Shown here in pieces: positions 1 through 8,221 of a DNA stretch of 45,710 nt (its first letter is position 1; every line of letters starts with the position of its first letter). This stretch comes from Acidobacteriota bacterium. GTDB taxonomy: Bacteria > Acidobacteriota > Thermoanaerobaculia > Multivoradales > J023. The notes below the pieces were generated by a model. The model worked only from the letters and a program-made list of their open reading frames with translations. It did no database searches and was not told the DNA's origin. A program made the position numbers and the translations under genes. The DNA lies in NCBI GenBank assembly GCA_003697015.1, contig RFGL01000157.1, positions 1-45,710 on the forward strand. Reading direction: 5' to 3'.

Positions 1-403
1 AGGCGCGGCGCAGGGTGCGATCCTGCGGCCGGCGCAGCCAGCGGACCAGGCGGGCGACCACCGCGGCGACCTCGAGCGGCGACGCGCTGCGCTCGACGGC
101 GGCGAGGGCCGCCATCAGGTTCTCCGGCTGCTCCAGCGCGGCGTCGGGCAGGCGCCCCTCGTCGATCAGCGCATGGCGCAAGCGCGGCGCGTACGCCTCC
201 AGACCCTCCGGCCCCGGCGCGATCCGCTCGCCGGCGTCGGCCGCCGCCGCCCAGGGTCGCTCTCCATTGTAGAGCACCAGCGGCAGGAACGGCGGCAAGC
301 GGCCGCCCTCGAGGGTCTGACCGCGGCGGATCAGGTCCTGGCGCTGAATCTGCGCTGCAACGCAGATTCCTGCGCTCGCCGACCGGGGGCGCCGCCGGCA
401 CAT
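1..403 (-). pseudogene. Rpn family recombination-promoting nuclease / putative transposase, N-truncated remnant (also cut by window edge)
   Basis: The minus strand reads open from about 403 to the left edge. It contains QDLIRRGQ, LPPFLPLVLYNGERPW and VVARLVRWLRR, which match my memory of the central and C-terminal parts of the Rpn/YhgA-like (transposase_31, PD-(D/E)XK) family. The N-terminal half, including the nuclease core and the usual LLLEHQS-type stretch, would have to lie antisense inside polB and is not there. Recognisable homology starts near 360, so the gene has lost its 5' half and is probably a pseudogene. The true C-terminus lies outside the window. The family assignment comes from motif recall, not a search. 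The upstream limit of 403 is simply the first in-frame ATG. Confidence 0.55.
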
Positions 404-408
404 CGTCG

Positions 409-414
409 TACCAT
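409..414 (+). promoter_or_regulatory. Putative -10 box (TACCAT) of polB, leaderless spacing
   Basis: TACCAT ends 6 nt before the polB ATG at 421 and no Shine-Dalgarno sequence lies between. Transcription would begin at or next to the start codon. No clear -35 is visible. Confidence 0.35.
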
Positions 415-420
415 CGGAGA

Positions 421-2793
421 ATGGGCGAGCGCGGCTTCATCCTGCAGCCGACCTACCGCATCGAGGCGGGCAGACCGGTGGTGCACCTCTACGGACGGCT
501 TGAAAGCGGCGACTCCTTCCTGCTGCGGGACGACCGCCAGCGACCCCATTTCTACATCCGTGCCGGCGATCTCGAACGCGCCCTCGAGCTCGGCGCCCTC
601 GACGTCCACGACAGCGACCGGCGTACCCTGGACGGCCACCGCGCTCTGCGCCTCGAGGTGGCGGTCCCATCCGACGCGCCGCCCCTGCGCGATCACCTGA
701 TCGCCCACCACGTCCCCACCTACGAAGCCGACGTTCGCTTCGCCATGGCCTACCTGATCGACCGCGGCGTCCAGGGCAGCGCCGCCATCGAGGGGCCCTG
801 GGAGCCGGGGGAGGGGGTCGATCGGGCGTACCACAACCCCGTCCTCGAGCCCGCCGACTGGACCCCTGAGCTGCGGGTCTTGTCGATCGACATCGAGACC
901 GACCCCCGCGCCAGCCGCCTGCTGTCGATCGCCCTCTGCGGCTGCGGCACCGCCGAGGTGCTGCTGCTCTGCCCGCCGGGCTACGACGCCGCCGGCGGCG
1001 CCGAGCCCTATGCCGACGAGGCGTCCCTCCTGCGCGCCTTCGTCCGCCGGGTGCGCGAGCTCGACCCGGACGTTCTGACCGGCTGGAACGTGATCGACTT
1101 CGACCTCGCGGTACTGCTGCGCCTGGCCCGCAAACGCCGGCTGCCGCTGGAGCTCGGCCGCGGGCCGGAGAGGCTCCGCCTGCGGCCGGCGCGCGGGCCG
1201 TGGGGTGGCCGGGAGGCCTCGCTGCCGGGGCGGGTGGTTCTCGACGGCATCCAGCTGATGCGCGGCGCCTTCATGCGCATGGAGCGCTGGGGGCTCGACG
1301 CCGTCGCCCGCGAGGTGCTGGGGGAGGGCAAGACGATGACCGGTCACGACCGCGCCGAGGCCATCCTCGAGGCGTTCGAGAACGACCGCGAGCGCTTCGT
1401 GGCCTACAACCTCAACGACGCCCGGCTGGTGCTCGACATCCTCGATCGGCTCCACCTGGTCGAGCTGGCGGTGGAGCGCAGCAAGCTCACCGGCCTGCCG
1501 ATCGACCGGGTCTCCGGCTCGATCGCCGCCTTCGACTTCCTCTACCTCTCCGCCCTCCACCGGCGGCGGGTGGTGGCCCCGAGCGTCGCACGGCCCCAAG
1601 GCAGCGCCCCGGCGGGCGGCGCCAACCTCGGCGGGTACGTCTTCGAGCCGCGGCCGGGTCTCTACCGCGACGTCCTGGTGCTCGACTTCAAGAGCCTCTA
1701 CCCCAGCGTCATGCGCACCTTCCAGATCGATCCCCTGGGCTACCTCGGCAGCGGCGACCAGGCGGCGGAAGACGACGACGACCGAGACGACCCGATCGTC
1801 GCGCCCAACGGCGCCCGCTTCCGCCGCCGGCGCGGCATCCTGACCGAGCTCCTGGACGTACTGCTGCCGCGCCGCGAGGCGGCCAAGGCGGCCGGCGACC
1901 GGGTGGCGAGCCACGCGATCAAGATCTTGATGAACTCCTTCTACGGCGTCCTCGGCACGCCGGCATGCCGCTTCTACCGCCCGCAGCTCGCCGGCGCCAT
2001 CACCAGCTTCGGCCGCGAGATTCTCCGCTGGTCACGCAGGCGCATCGAGTCCTACGGCCACGAAGTGCTCTACGGCGACACCGACAGCCTCTTCGTCCGC
2101 GCCCGGGGCGCCGGTCAGGACGACGACGAGGCGCTGGAACGCGACGCCGCCCTGGCGATCGGCCGGCGGTTGGTCGAGCGCCTGAACCGCGATCTCGCCG
2201 CCTACGTCGAGAAACGCTGGCGCGTCCCAAGCCGCCTCGAGATCGAGCTCGAGAAGCGCTACCTCCACCTCTTCCTGCCGGCGGTCCGGGGCGGCCGCAG
2301 CGGTGCGCGCAAGCGCTACGCCGGCCTGGTCGACGACGGCGGGGAGGGGCGGGTCGAGCTGATCGGGCTGGAGGCGGTGCGACGCGACTGGACCGAGCTG
2401 GCCAAGACCGTCCAGCGCCAGCTCTACGAGCGCCTCTTCCGCCAGCGGCCGGTCGAGGACTATCTCAAAGGGGTGGTACGAGACCTGCGGGCCGGCGCTC
2501 TCGACGCCCGGCTGGTGTACGTCAAGGCCCTGCGCAAGCCCCTGGCCAGCTACACCGCCACCACCCCGCCCCACGTCGCCGCAGCGCGCAAGCTGGGCAA
2601 GAAACCCGGCCGCCGGATCGCCTACGTGATGACCACCGCCGGCCCGGAGCCGGTCGCCGCCCGCCAGCATCCCCTGGACTACGAGCACTACGTGCAGAAA
2701 CAGCTCCGCCCGGTGGCCGAGCCGGTGCTCGCTCTCCTCGGCCTCGACTTCGCCCGCGTCATCGGCGACGACGCCCAGCTGCGGTTGTTCTAG
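421..2793 (+). CDS. polB: DNA polymerase II (B-family DNA polymerase)
   Basis: A 790-aa replicative-fold, 3'-5' proofreading DNA polymerase, close in length to E. coli Pol II (783 aa), which acts in damage bypass and replication restart. Exonuclease motifs are present: DIET (157-160), GWNVIDFD (221-228) and YNLND (329-333). Polymerase motif A is DFKSLYPS (421-428), motif B is KILMNSFYG (500-508) and motif C is YGDTDS (550-555), so all metal-binding acids appear intact. The N-terminal GFILQPTYRI is typical of the Pol II subfamily and supports the ATG at 421. It is preceded by a -10-like box at leaderless spacing. It stands alone; the next gene is 268 bp downstream. It may cooperate with the dinB polymerase located in the same window, but they are not in one operon. 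Confidence 0.95.
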   Translation: MGERGFILQPTYRIEAGRPVVHLYGRLESGDSFLLRDDRQRPHFYIRAGDLERALELGALDVHDSDRRTLDGHRALRLEVAVPSDAPPLRDHLIAHHVPTYEADVRFAMAYLIDRGVQGSAAIEGPWEPGEGVDRAYHNPVLEPADWTPELRVLSIDIETDPRASRLLSIALCGCGTAEVLLLCPPGYDAAGGAEPYADEASLLRAFVRRVRELDPDVLTGWNVIDFDLAVLLRLARKRRLPLELGRGPERLRLRPARGPWGGREASLPGRVVLDGIQLMRGAFMRMERWGLDAVAREVLGEGKTMTGHDRAEAILEAFENDRERFVAYNLNDARLVLDILDRLHLVELAVERSKLTGLPIDRVSGSIAAFDFLYLSALHRRRVVAPSVARPQGSAPAGGANLGGYVFEPRPGLYRDVLVLDFKSLYPSVMRTFQIDPLGYLGSGDQAAEDDDDRDDPIVAPNGARFRRRRGILTELLDVLLPRREAAKAAGDRVASHAIKILMNSFYGVLGTPACRFYRPQLAGAITSFGREILRWSRRRIESYGHEVLYGDTDSLFVRARGAGQDDDEALERDAALAIGRRLVERLNRDLAAYVEKRWRVPSRLEIELEKRYLHLFLPAVRGGRSGARKRYAGLVDDGGEGRVELIGLEAVRRDWTELAKTVQRQLYERLFRQRPVEDYLKGVVRDLRAGALDARLVYVKALRKPLASYTATTPPHVAAARKLGKKPGRRIAYVMTTAGPEPVAARQHPLDYEHYVQKQLRPVAEPVLALLGLDFARVIGDDAQLRLF

Positions 2794-3061
2794 CCCGCAT
2801 CCTTCACCGGTCCCCGCTGCGAGGCCGTAGCCCGAAGCTGCGGCGTCGTCCAGCCCCGTCGCTCCTCGACGCATCGCGGCCACGCCCGGGTCGCGGCAGG
2901 GCTTCCCGCCTCGCGCCGCCAGCCACCCCCGGCCTCCGGCTAGGGCATCCCGGCCGGCGGGCGCTGCGGCAGCCAGCCGGTGGCGGGCGGATCCGAGGCT
3001 CGTCGCCCGGTCCGGCGGCACAGGGCAGCGGCTTCCCGCGGGGCTCAGGTAGGGTAGGACG

Positions 3062-4372
3062 ATGGCGCGCAACCACGGCAGAGGAGCGCACCGGGCGCTC
3101 AACCTGAACGTCCGCGGCTTGGGCTATTCCGCCACCGTGGCGATCAACGAGCGCATCGCCAGCCTGCGGGCCGCCGGGCGCGAGATCTTCCAGCTCGGCT
3201 TCGGCCAGTCGCCGTTCCCGGTGCCGGAGCCGGTGGCGGAGAGTCTGCGGCGCAATGCCCACCAGAAGGACTACCTGCCGGTCAAAGGGCTCGAGGCCCT
3301 GCGCCGGGCGGTGGCCGACTACACCCGCCGCGTCTTCGGCGTCGACCGCAATGCCTCGGACGTCCTGATCGGGCCGGGCTCGAAGGAGCTGATGTTCCTC
3401 TTGCAGCTGGTCTACTACGGCGACCTGGTGATCCCCGCTCCCAGCTGGGTGTCCTACGCCCCGCAGGCGCGGATCATCGGCCGTCACGTCCGGCTGCTCG
3501 AGACCACCGAGGACGACGGCTGGGCGATCACCCCGGAGCAGCTCGACCGTCTGTGCGCCGAGGATCCGGAGCGGCCCCGCATCGTGATCCTCAACTACCC
3601 GTCGAACCCCACCGGCGGCAGCTATCCCCTGGCCCGGCTCAAGGCCCTGGCGCGGGTGGCGCGCGAGCACGGCGTGGTGCTGCTGGCGGACGAGATCTAC
3701 GGCGAGCTTCACCACCGCGGCCAACACGTGTCGATCGCCCGTTTCTACCCCGAAGGAACGATCGTCTCCTCCGGCCTCTCCAAGTGGTGCGGCGCCGGCG
3801 GCTGGCGGCTCGGCACCTTCGTCTTCCCGCCGCGTCTGGGCTGGCTGCTCGACGCCATGGCGGCGGTGGCGAGCGAGACCTACACCTCGACCTCGGCGCC
3901 GATCCAATACGCCGCGGTCACCGCCTTCGAGGGCGGGCCGGAAATCGACGACTACCTGCGGCGCTCCCGTCGCGTGCTCGGTTGGTTGGGGCGCTGGTGC
4001 TGGCGTCGTCTCGCGGCCTGCGGCGTCGTCTGCTGCCGCCCGGCCGGCGGCTTCTATCTCTTCCCCTCCTTCGAGCAGCACCGGCCGGTGCTGGCGGCGG
4101 CCGGCATCGACGGCTCCCTCGCCCTCTGCGAGGCGTTGCTCGACGACACCGGCGTGGCGCTGCTGCCCGGCGAGCCTTTCGGGCTGCCGCCGTCGCTCCT
4201 CGCCGCCCGCCTGGCCTACGTCGACTTCGACGGCGCCGCCGCCCTCGCCGCCGCCGGCGGGATCAGCACCAGGGCCGAGGTCGAGTCCTTTTTGCGCCGC
4301 TACTGTCCCCGGGTGATGACGGCGGTGGAGCGTTTGGGGGAGTGGCTCGTCGAGCGGCGGGCAGCCGGCTGA
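3062..4372 (+). CDS. PLP-dependent aminotransferase, class I/II (fold type I)
   Basis: A 436-aa cytosolic transaminase of the aspartate/aromatic aminotransferase family. Seen in sequence: an N-terminal GFGQSPFPVP and YLPVKGLEALRRAVA segment, the PLP-contacting NYPSNPTGG, LADEIYGEL (the Asp that contacts the pyridine nitrogen), and SGLSKWCGAGGWRLG with the Schiff-base lysine. The substrate cannot be read from the sequence; the C-terminal half carries an unusual Cys-rich CGVVCCRPAGG stretch. The ATG at 3062 has no obvious Shine-Dalgarno. The upstream 268 bp (2794-3061) contain GC-rich inverted repeats but no gene I can support. It is followed after about 200 bp by the POT transporter, so amino-acid or peptide use is a possible but weak contextual link. 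Confidence 0.85.
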   Translation: MARNHGRGAHRALNLNVRGLGYSATVAINERIASLRAAGREIFQLGFGQSPFPVPEPVAESLRRNAHQKDYLPVKGLEALRRAVADYTRRVFGVDRNASDVLIGPGSKELMFLLQLVYYGDLVIPAPSWVSYAPQARIIGRHVRLLETTEDDGWAITPEQLDRLCAEDPERPRIVILNYPSNPTGGSYPLARLKALARVAREHGVVLLADEIYGELHHRGQHVSIARFYPEGTIVSSGLSKWCGAGGWRLGTFVFPPRLGWLLDAMAAVASETYTSTSAPIQYAAVTAFEGGPEIDDYLRRSRRVLGWLGRWCWRRLAACGVVCCRPAGGFYLFPSFEQHRPVLAAAGIDGSLALCEALLDDTGVALLPGEPFGLPPSLLAARLAYVDFDGAAALAAAGGISTRAEVESFLRRYCPRVMTAVERLGEWLVERRAAG

Positions 4373-4570
4373 GCGGGCGGCGGCGCGCCTTGCGGCTGGA
4401 GAACGAATCCCGTATCCTGCGGCGAACCCGAGGCGGGGAGGGCAGACGACAGATCGACATCGGAGTGGGGGACCGTTGCCGGAACGGATCTTGCTCGCAG
4501 CAGCTCGACGTGCCGGCGCCATCCGAGGCCGGGCTCACGCCGCTCCAGACGACCCCGAGGAGGACGATCG

Positions 4571-6256
4571 ATGAGCGCGACGAACGCTGCCGACAGAGAA
4601 TGGTTTGGCCACCCCCGTGGCCTCAAGACACTCTTCTTCACCGAGCTGTGGGAGCGTTTGAGCTACTACGGCATGCGCGGCCTCCTGATCCTCTTCATGG
4701 TCGATCAGGTGTCGGGCATGAGCATGGAGCGCGGTACGGCGGCAGCGATCTACGGCCTCTACACCGCCGGGGTCTACGTCATGGCCCTGCCCGGCGGCTG
4801 GGTCGCGGATCGGCTGATCGGCCTGCGCCAGGCGGTTTTCGTCGGCGGCGTGATCATCGCCCTCGGCCACTTCAGCATGGCGATCCCCACCGACGTCACC
4901 TTCTTCCTCGGCCTGATCCTGATCGTCATCGGCACCGGCCTCCTGAAGCCCAACGTCAGCGCCATCGTCGGCGATCTCTACCCCGAGGGCGGCGGCCGCC
5001 GCGACGCCGGCTTCTCGGTCTACTACATGGGCATCAACATCGGCGCCCTGGTCGGCCCGCTGATCTGTGGCTTCCTCGGCGAGAACGTCGACTGGCACCT
5101 GGGCTTCAGCGCCGCCGGCATCGGCATGGTCTTCGGCCTGATCCAGTACAAGATGGGGCAGAAGTACCTCGGCGACGCCGGCCTGCGGCCGGAGACCGAC
5201 GGCGCCGCGCCGCCCTGGCGCCTCTTCGGCCTCGGTCTCGGCGGGGTGGCGGCGGCGGTGGTGGCCTTGACCATCCTGCAGTCGCGTGGGGTGGTGAACC
5301 TCACCTTGCAGGGGGTGGCGGAGACGGCGGGCAAGGCGATCCTGGCTCTGGTCCTGGCGTACTTCCTCTTCCACTTCATCTTCGGTTTCCTCGCCGGCAA
5401 GCTCACCGGCGAGGAAATGAAGCGCCTGGTGGTGATCTTCCTCCTCTTCATCGGCGCCGCCCTCTTCTGGGCCGGTTTCGAGCAGGCGGGCTCGTCGATG
5501 AACCTCTTCGCCGAGAACAAGACCCAGCTCGAGGGACCGCTGGTCACCCTGATCCTCGGCATTCCGGTGCTGCTGATGCTCTTCTGGCTGGTACGCCGCG
5601 TGCGCGACCCGGGGGTGCGGAACGGCCTGTTGGCGCTGGTCGTCCTGGCGACCCTCGGCGTGCTGGGTTGGTCGGTGACGCCGGCGGCGCGTGAGTTCCT
5701 GACCCCGGCGAGCTGGCTGCAGATGGTCAACCCGCTGTTCATCATCGTCCTGGCGCCGGTCTTCGGCTGGTTGTGGATCGCCCTCGGCAACCGCAACCCG
5801 TCGATGGCGACCAAGTTCGGCTACGGCCTGGTGCTGCTCGGCGTCGGCTTCCTGGTCATGCGCTGGGCGGCGGTCAATGCCGCCAGCGGATCCCAGGTCA
5901 CCCCCTGGTGGCTGGTGACGACCTACTTCTTCCACACCTGCGGCGAGCTGTGCTTGAGCCCGGTGGGCCTGTCGTCGATCATCAAGCTCTCCCCCAAGCG
6001 TCTGGTCGGCCAGATGATGGGCATCTGGTTCATGGGCGCCGCCCTCGGCAACCTGATCGCCGGCCTGGCGGCGGGCACCTCGGACGACGTGCTGCTCTTC
6101 ACCTCGGTGGCCAAGACCAGCATCATCGCCGGCTTCGCCTTCCTGGTGCTGTCGATCCCGATCCAGATGCTGAGCGGCGAGTGGGCCGCCCGTCGCGCCC
6201 GTCTGGCCGCGGCGGCGACGACGACCGGCGTCGCCGGCTCAGCCGACGGCGACTAG
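4571..6256 (+). CDS. POT/PTR family proton-dependent oligopeptide transporter
   Basis: A 561-aa inner-membrane MFS symporter that imports di- and tripeptides with protons. The family signature FFTELWERLSYYG, containing the ExxER proton-coupling motif, sits in TM1. The second PTR signature, GTGLLKPNVSAIVGDLY then FSVYYMGINIGALVGP, follows in TMs 4-5. About 14 hydrophobic helices are visible, as in bacterial POTs with two extra central helices. The ATG is preceded by an AGGAGG ribosome-binding site at 4558-4563. The last residues and stop codon fall inside a sequence that duplicates the antisense 3' end of dinB (see the repeat at 6239). The 198-bp gap before the gene shows nothing else. Confidence 0.93.
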   Translation: MSATNAADREWFGHPRGLKTLFFTELWERLSYYGMRGLLILFMVDQVSGMSMERGTAAAIYGLYTAGVYVMALPGGWVADRLIGLRQAVFVGGVIIALGHFSMAIPTDVTFFLGLILIVIGTGLLKPNVSAIVGDLYPEGGGRRDAGFSVYYMGINIGALVGPLICGFLGENVDWHLGFSAAGIGMVFGLIQYKMGQKYLGDAGLRPETDGAAPPWRLFGLGLGGVAAAVVALTILQSRGVVNLTLQGVAETAGKAILALVLAYFLFHFIFGFLAGKLTGEEMKRLVVIFLLFIGAALFWAGFEQAGSSMNLFAENKTQLEGPLVTLILGIPVLLMLFWLVRRVRDPGVRNGLLALVVLATLGVLGWSVTPAAREFLTPASWLQMVNPLFIIVLAPVFGWLWIALGNRNPSMATKFGYGLVLLGVGFLVMRWAAVNAASGSQVTPWWLVTTYFFHTCGELCLSPVGLSSIIKLSPKRLVGQMMGIWFMGAALGNLIAGLAAGTSDDVLLFTSVAKTSIIAGFAFLVLSIPIQMLSGEWAARRARLAAAATTTGVAGSADGD

Positions 6257-6336
6257 CCACCGCTGCTCGGGGACGTCGCGGTCGAAGCCCGGGCCGGTGA
6301 CGCCCAGCAGGCGCACCGGCCGGCGGCGCGCAGCAG
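6239..6336 (+). repeat. Degenerate direct repeat of the dinB 3' end (second copy at 7039-7149)
   Basis: Positions 6239-6327 align to 7039-7127 at an offset of exactly 800 bp with six mismatches in the first 60 aligned bases and then a run of identity. About 13 bp are then missing in this copy before the last roughly 10 matching bases. The copy at 7039 is the authentic 3' end of dinB. This one is a non-coding remnant that also supplies the last codons and stop of the POT transporter. The two copies bracket the PIN/AbrB toxin-antitoxin pair. Confidence 0.85.
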
Positions 6337-6337
6337 G

Positions 6338-6745
6338 CTACGGAGGGGCGAGGATCTCCAGCGCCGGAAAGTAGGTGGCGAAGCGGGCGGCGTCGCGGGT
6401 CAGCAGGCGGTATCCGCGGATCGCGGCGTGGGCTCCGATGTAGACGTCCGGCAGCGGTGAGCGGCGCGTGCCTTGTCGCCGGCGGTAGCGCAGAAAGCAT
6501 TTGCCGGCCAGGAACGCTGCCTCCCAGGGCAAGTCCTCGCGGCGAAACCAGGCGGCGGGCAGCGCCGCTTCGAGCTCCTCGATCCTGGCGAAACCGATCG
6601 ATACCTCGGCGTAGACGATCGGGTTGATCACCAGCTCCGCATCGTCGGCGCAGCGGGCCAACGCCGCGGACGACCAGGCAGCCCATTCGGGATCCTCGGT
6701 CACCACGTCCAGGACGACGTTGCTGTCCACCAAGACCGGTTTCAT
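6338..6745 (-). CDS. PIN-domain (VapC-like) ribonuclease toxin
   Basis: A 135-aa PIN-fold protein, the usual size for VapC toxins, which cut tRNA or rRNA when freed from their antitoxin. The four expected acidic positions are visible: D7 in VLVDSNVVLDV, E47 in YAEVSIGF, D100 in LPDVYIGAHA and D118 in LLTRDAARF. These would bind the catalytic Mg ions. Its ATG overlaps the stop of the upstream antitoxin by 4 bp, the standard antitoxin-toxin arrangement with translational coupling. The gene ends 2 bp from the degenerate dinB-end repeat. The exact VapC subfamily is not determined. Confidence 0.88.
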   Translation of the reverse strand: MKPVLVDSNVVLDVVTEDPEWAAWSSAALARCADDAELVINPIVYAEVSIGFARIEELEAALPAAWFRREDLPWEAAFLAGKCFLRYRRRQGTRRSPLPDVYIGAHAAIRGYRLLTRDAARFATYFPALEILAPP

Positions 6746-6972
6746 GAGCCGCGGGTCAGGGCCAGGATCTCGTCGGTGCTCATCGCGACCGTGGCGCGAC
6801 CGCGCATCCCTTCGATGAGCCGCTGACCACGCCCGCCCGCCGTCGTCTCGGCCTTGCGCAGGCGCACGGCGTCGCCATCGAGCTCGAAGACGACCTCGGT
6901 ATGGGGCAGGAGCCCGAGCTGCCGGCGGATCTCGATGGGGATGGTGACCTGGCCCTTGCTCGTCACGCGCAT
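6742..6972 (-). CDS. AbrB/MazE/SpoVT-type antitoxin
   Basis: A 76-aa swapped-hairpin DNA-binding protein that would neutralise the PIN toxin and repress the operon. The N-terminus, RVTSKGQVTIPIEIRRQLGL, is the textbook SpoVT-AbrB signature. The C-terminal tail (GMRGRATVAMSTDEILALTRG) is of the kind that wraps a PIN toxin and ends in the LTRG motif common in VapB partners. The first gene of a two-gene operon, it overlaps the toxin by 4 bp. Immediately upstream is an AT-rich segment with a perfect 6-bp inverted repeat, a likely autoregulatory operator. Confidence 0.9.
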   Translation of the reverse strand: MRVTSKGQVTIPIEIRRQLGLLPHTEVVFELDGDAVRLRKAETTAGGRGQRLIEGMRGRATVAMSTDEILALTRGS

Positions 6973-6984
6973 GGAACGCTCCCG

Positions 6985-7006
6985 GTAAGATTCATACTTT
7001 TCTTAC
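6985..7006 (-). promoter_or_regulatory. Operator/promoter of the PIN-AbrB module: GTAAGA-N10-TCTTAC inverted repeat
   Basis: A perfect 6-bp inverted repeat with a 10-bp spacer begins 12 bp upstream of the antitoxin ATG, in a strikingly AT-rich patch of an otherwise GC-rich region. AbrB-type antitoxins bind such symmetric sites. The patch also holds a TATGAA-like -10 on the minus strand. Operator function is inferred. Confidence 0.5.
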
Positions 7007-7038
7007 TATTACCCACGTCGCATGGCCCGGTCAAGCTC

Positions 7039-8118
7039 TCAGCCGACGTCGAACAGCCACAGCTGCTCGGGGCCGTCGCGGTCGAAGCCCGAGCCGGTGA
7101 CGCCCAGCAGGCGCACCGGCCGGCGGCCGGCGTCGGTGGCGCGCAGCAGCTCCTTGGCGACGGCGGCGATCGTCGCCGGGTCGTCGACGCCGGCGGGCAG
7201 GGTGCGGGCACGGGTCAGGGTGGTGAAGTCGGCGTAGCGCACCTTGACGGTGAGGGTGCGGGCCAGAAGCTCCTTCTTGCGCAAGCCGCCGGCGACCATC
7301 TGCGACAGCCGTTCGAGCTCGGCGTCCATCTGCTCGAGGGTGGCGAGGTCACGGGGGTAGGTGCGTTCGTGGCCGAGGCTCTTGCGCACCCGCTCGGTGC
7401 GCACCGGCCGCTCGTCGATGCCCCGGCTGTAGCGGTAGAGGCCGGCGCCGTGGCGGCCGAAGCGCGCCTCGAGCTCCTCGCGCGAGCGCGCCCGCAGGTC
7501 GGCGATGGTCTCGATGCCCATCCCGTGCAACGCGCGCTCGGTGGCCGGGCCGACGCCGAGGATGCGGCGCACCGGCAGCGGGTCGAGAAAGTCCTGCACC
7601 TTGTGCGGCGGCACCACCGTCAGGCCGTCGGGTTTGTCGAAGTCGGAGGCGATCTTCGCCACCAGCCGGTTGGGGCCGACCCCCACCGACACGGTCAGCC
7701 CGCGCTCCTCGCGCACCCGGCGACGGATCTCCCGGGCGACGGCGGTGGCGCTGCCCCAGGGCGCGAGGTGGGCGGTGACGTCGAGATAGGCCTCGTCGAG
7801 GGAGGCGGGCTGGACGATCGGCGTGAAGTCGCGGAAGATGGCGAAGATGGCCTGGGATTCGCGGCGGTAGCGCGGGAAGTCGGGGCGGATGAAGACGGCG
7901 TGCGGGCAGCGCCGCACCGCCTGCGCCGCCGGCATCGCCGAATGCACCCCGTAGCGCCGCACCTCATAGCTCGCCGCCGCCACCACCCCCCGCCCCGCCG
8001 GACTGCCGCCGATCACCACCGGCTTGCCCGCCAGCGACGGATCGTCGCGCATGTGCACCGCGGCGTAGAAGCAGTCCATGTCGCAGTGCAGAATGCGGCG
8101 ATCCTCAGTCCCGTCCAC
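7039..8118 (-). CDS. dinB: DNA polymerase IV (Y-family translesion polymerase)
   Basis: A 359-aa Y-family polymerase, usual length about 350, that copies past damaged template bases. Seen: ILHCDMDCFYAAV with the first catalytic Asp pair, GRGVVAAASYEVRRYGV, SLDEAYLDVT with the catalytic Asp-Glu, and SVGVGPNRLVAKIASD, followed by helix-hairpin-helix and little-finger regions. It starts with GTG at 8118, preceded at leaderless spacing by TAGAAT (8125-8130). Its 3' end is duplicated at 6239-6336. The C-terminus (EQLWLFDVG) shows no obvious QLxLF-like clamp motif other than this QLWLF, which could serve as one. Confidence 0.95.
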   Translation of the reverse strand: MDGTEDRRILHCDMDCFYAAVHMRDDPSLAGKPVVIGGSPAGRGVVAAASYEVRRYGVHSAMPAAQAVRRCPHAVFIRPDFPRYRRESQAIFAIFRDFTPIVQPASLDEAYLDVTAHLAPWGSATAVAREIRRRVREERGLTVSVGVGPNRLVAKIASDFDKPDGLTVVPPHKVQDFLDPLPVRRILGVGPATERALHGMGIETIADLRARSREELEARFGRHGAGLYRYSRGIDERPVRTERVRKSLGHERTYPRDLATLEQMDAELERLSQMVAGGLRKKELLARTLTVKVRYADFTTLTRARTLPAGVDDPATIAAVAKELLRATDAGRRPVRLLGVTGSGFDRDGPEQLWLFDVG

Positions 8119-8124
8119 CCCCCG

Positions 8125-8130
8125 ATTCTA
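8125..8130 (-). promoter_or_regulatory. Putative -10 box (TAGAAT) of dinB, leaderless spacing
   Basis: On the minus strand TAGAAT is followed by 6 G/C bases and then the GTG start at 8118. No Shine-Dalgarno fits between them. Confidence 0.45.
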
Positions 8131-8221
8131 CCGCCGATCGAGCTCAAAAGGCGAGAACCGGGCGTAACGCCGCAGAACCTTCAGCCGTCGCCAGTGCCCC
8201 TTGGTCCACCCCACGAGTCCA

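Noticed and set aside
331-1914. A 527-codon minus-strand frame opposite polB
   Set aside because: polB has every polymerase and exonuclease motif in the other direction, and the antisense product has no domain pattern.
2794-3061. A gene or regulatory RNA in the polB-aminotransferase gap
   Set aside because: Only GC-rich inverted repeats were seen, with no start, ribosome-binding site or family motif to support a call.
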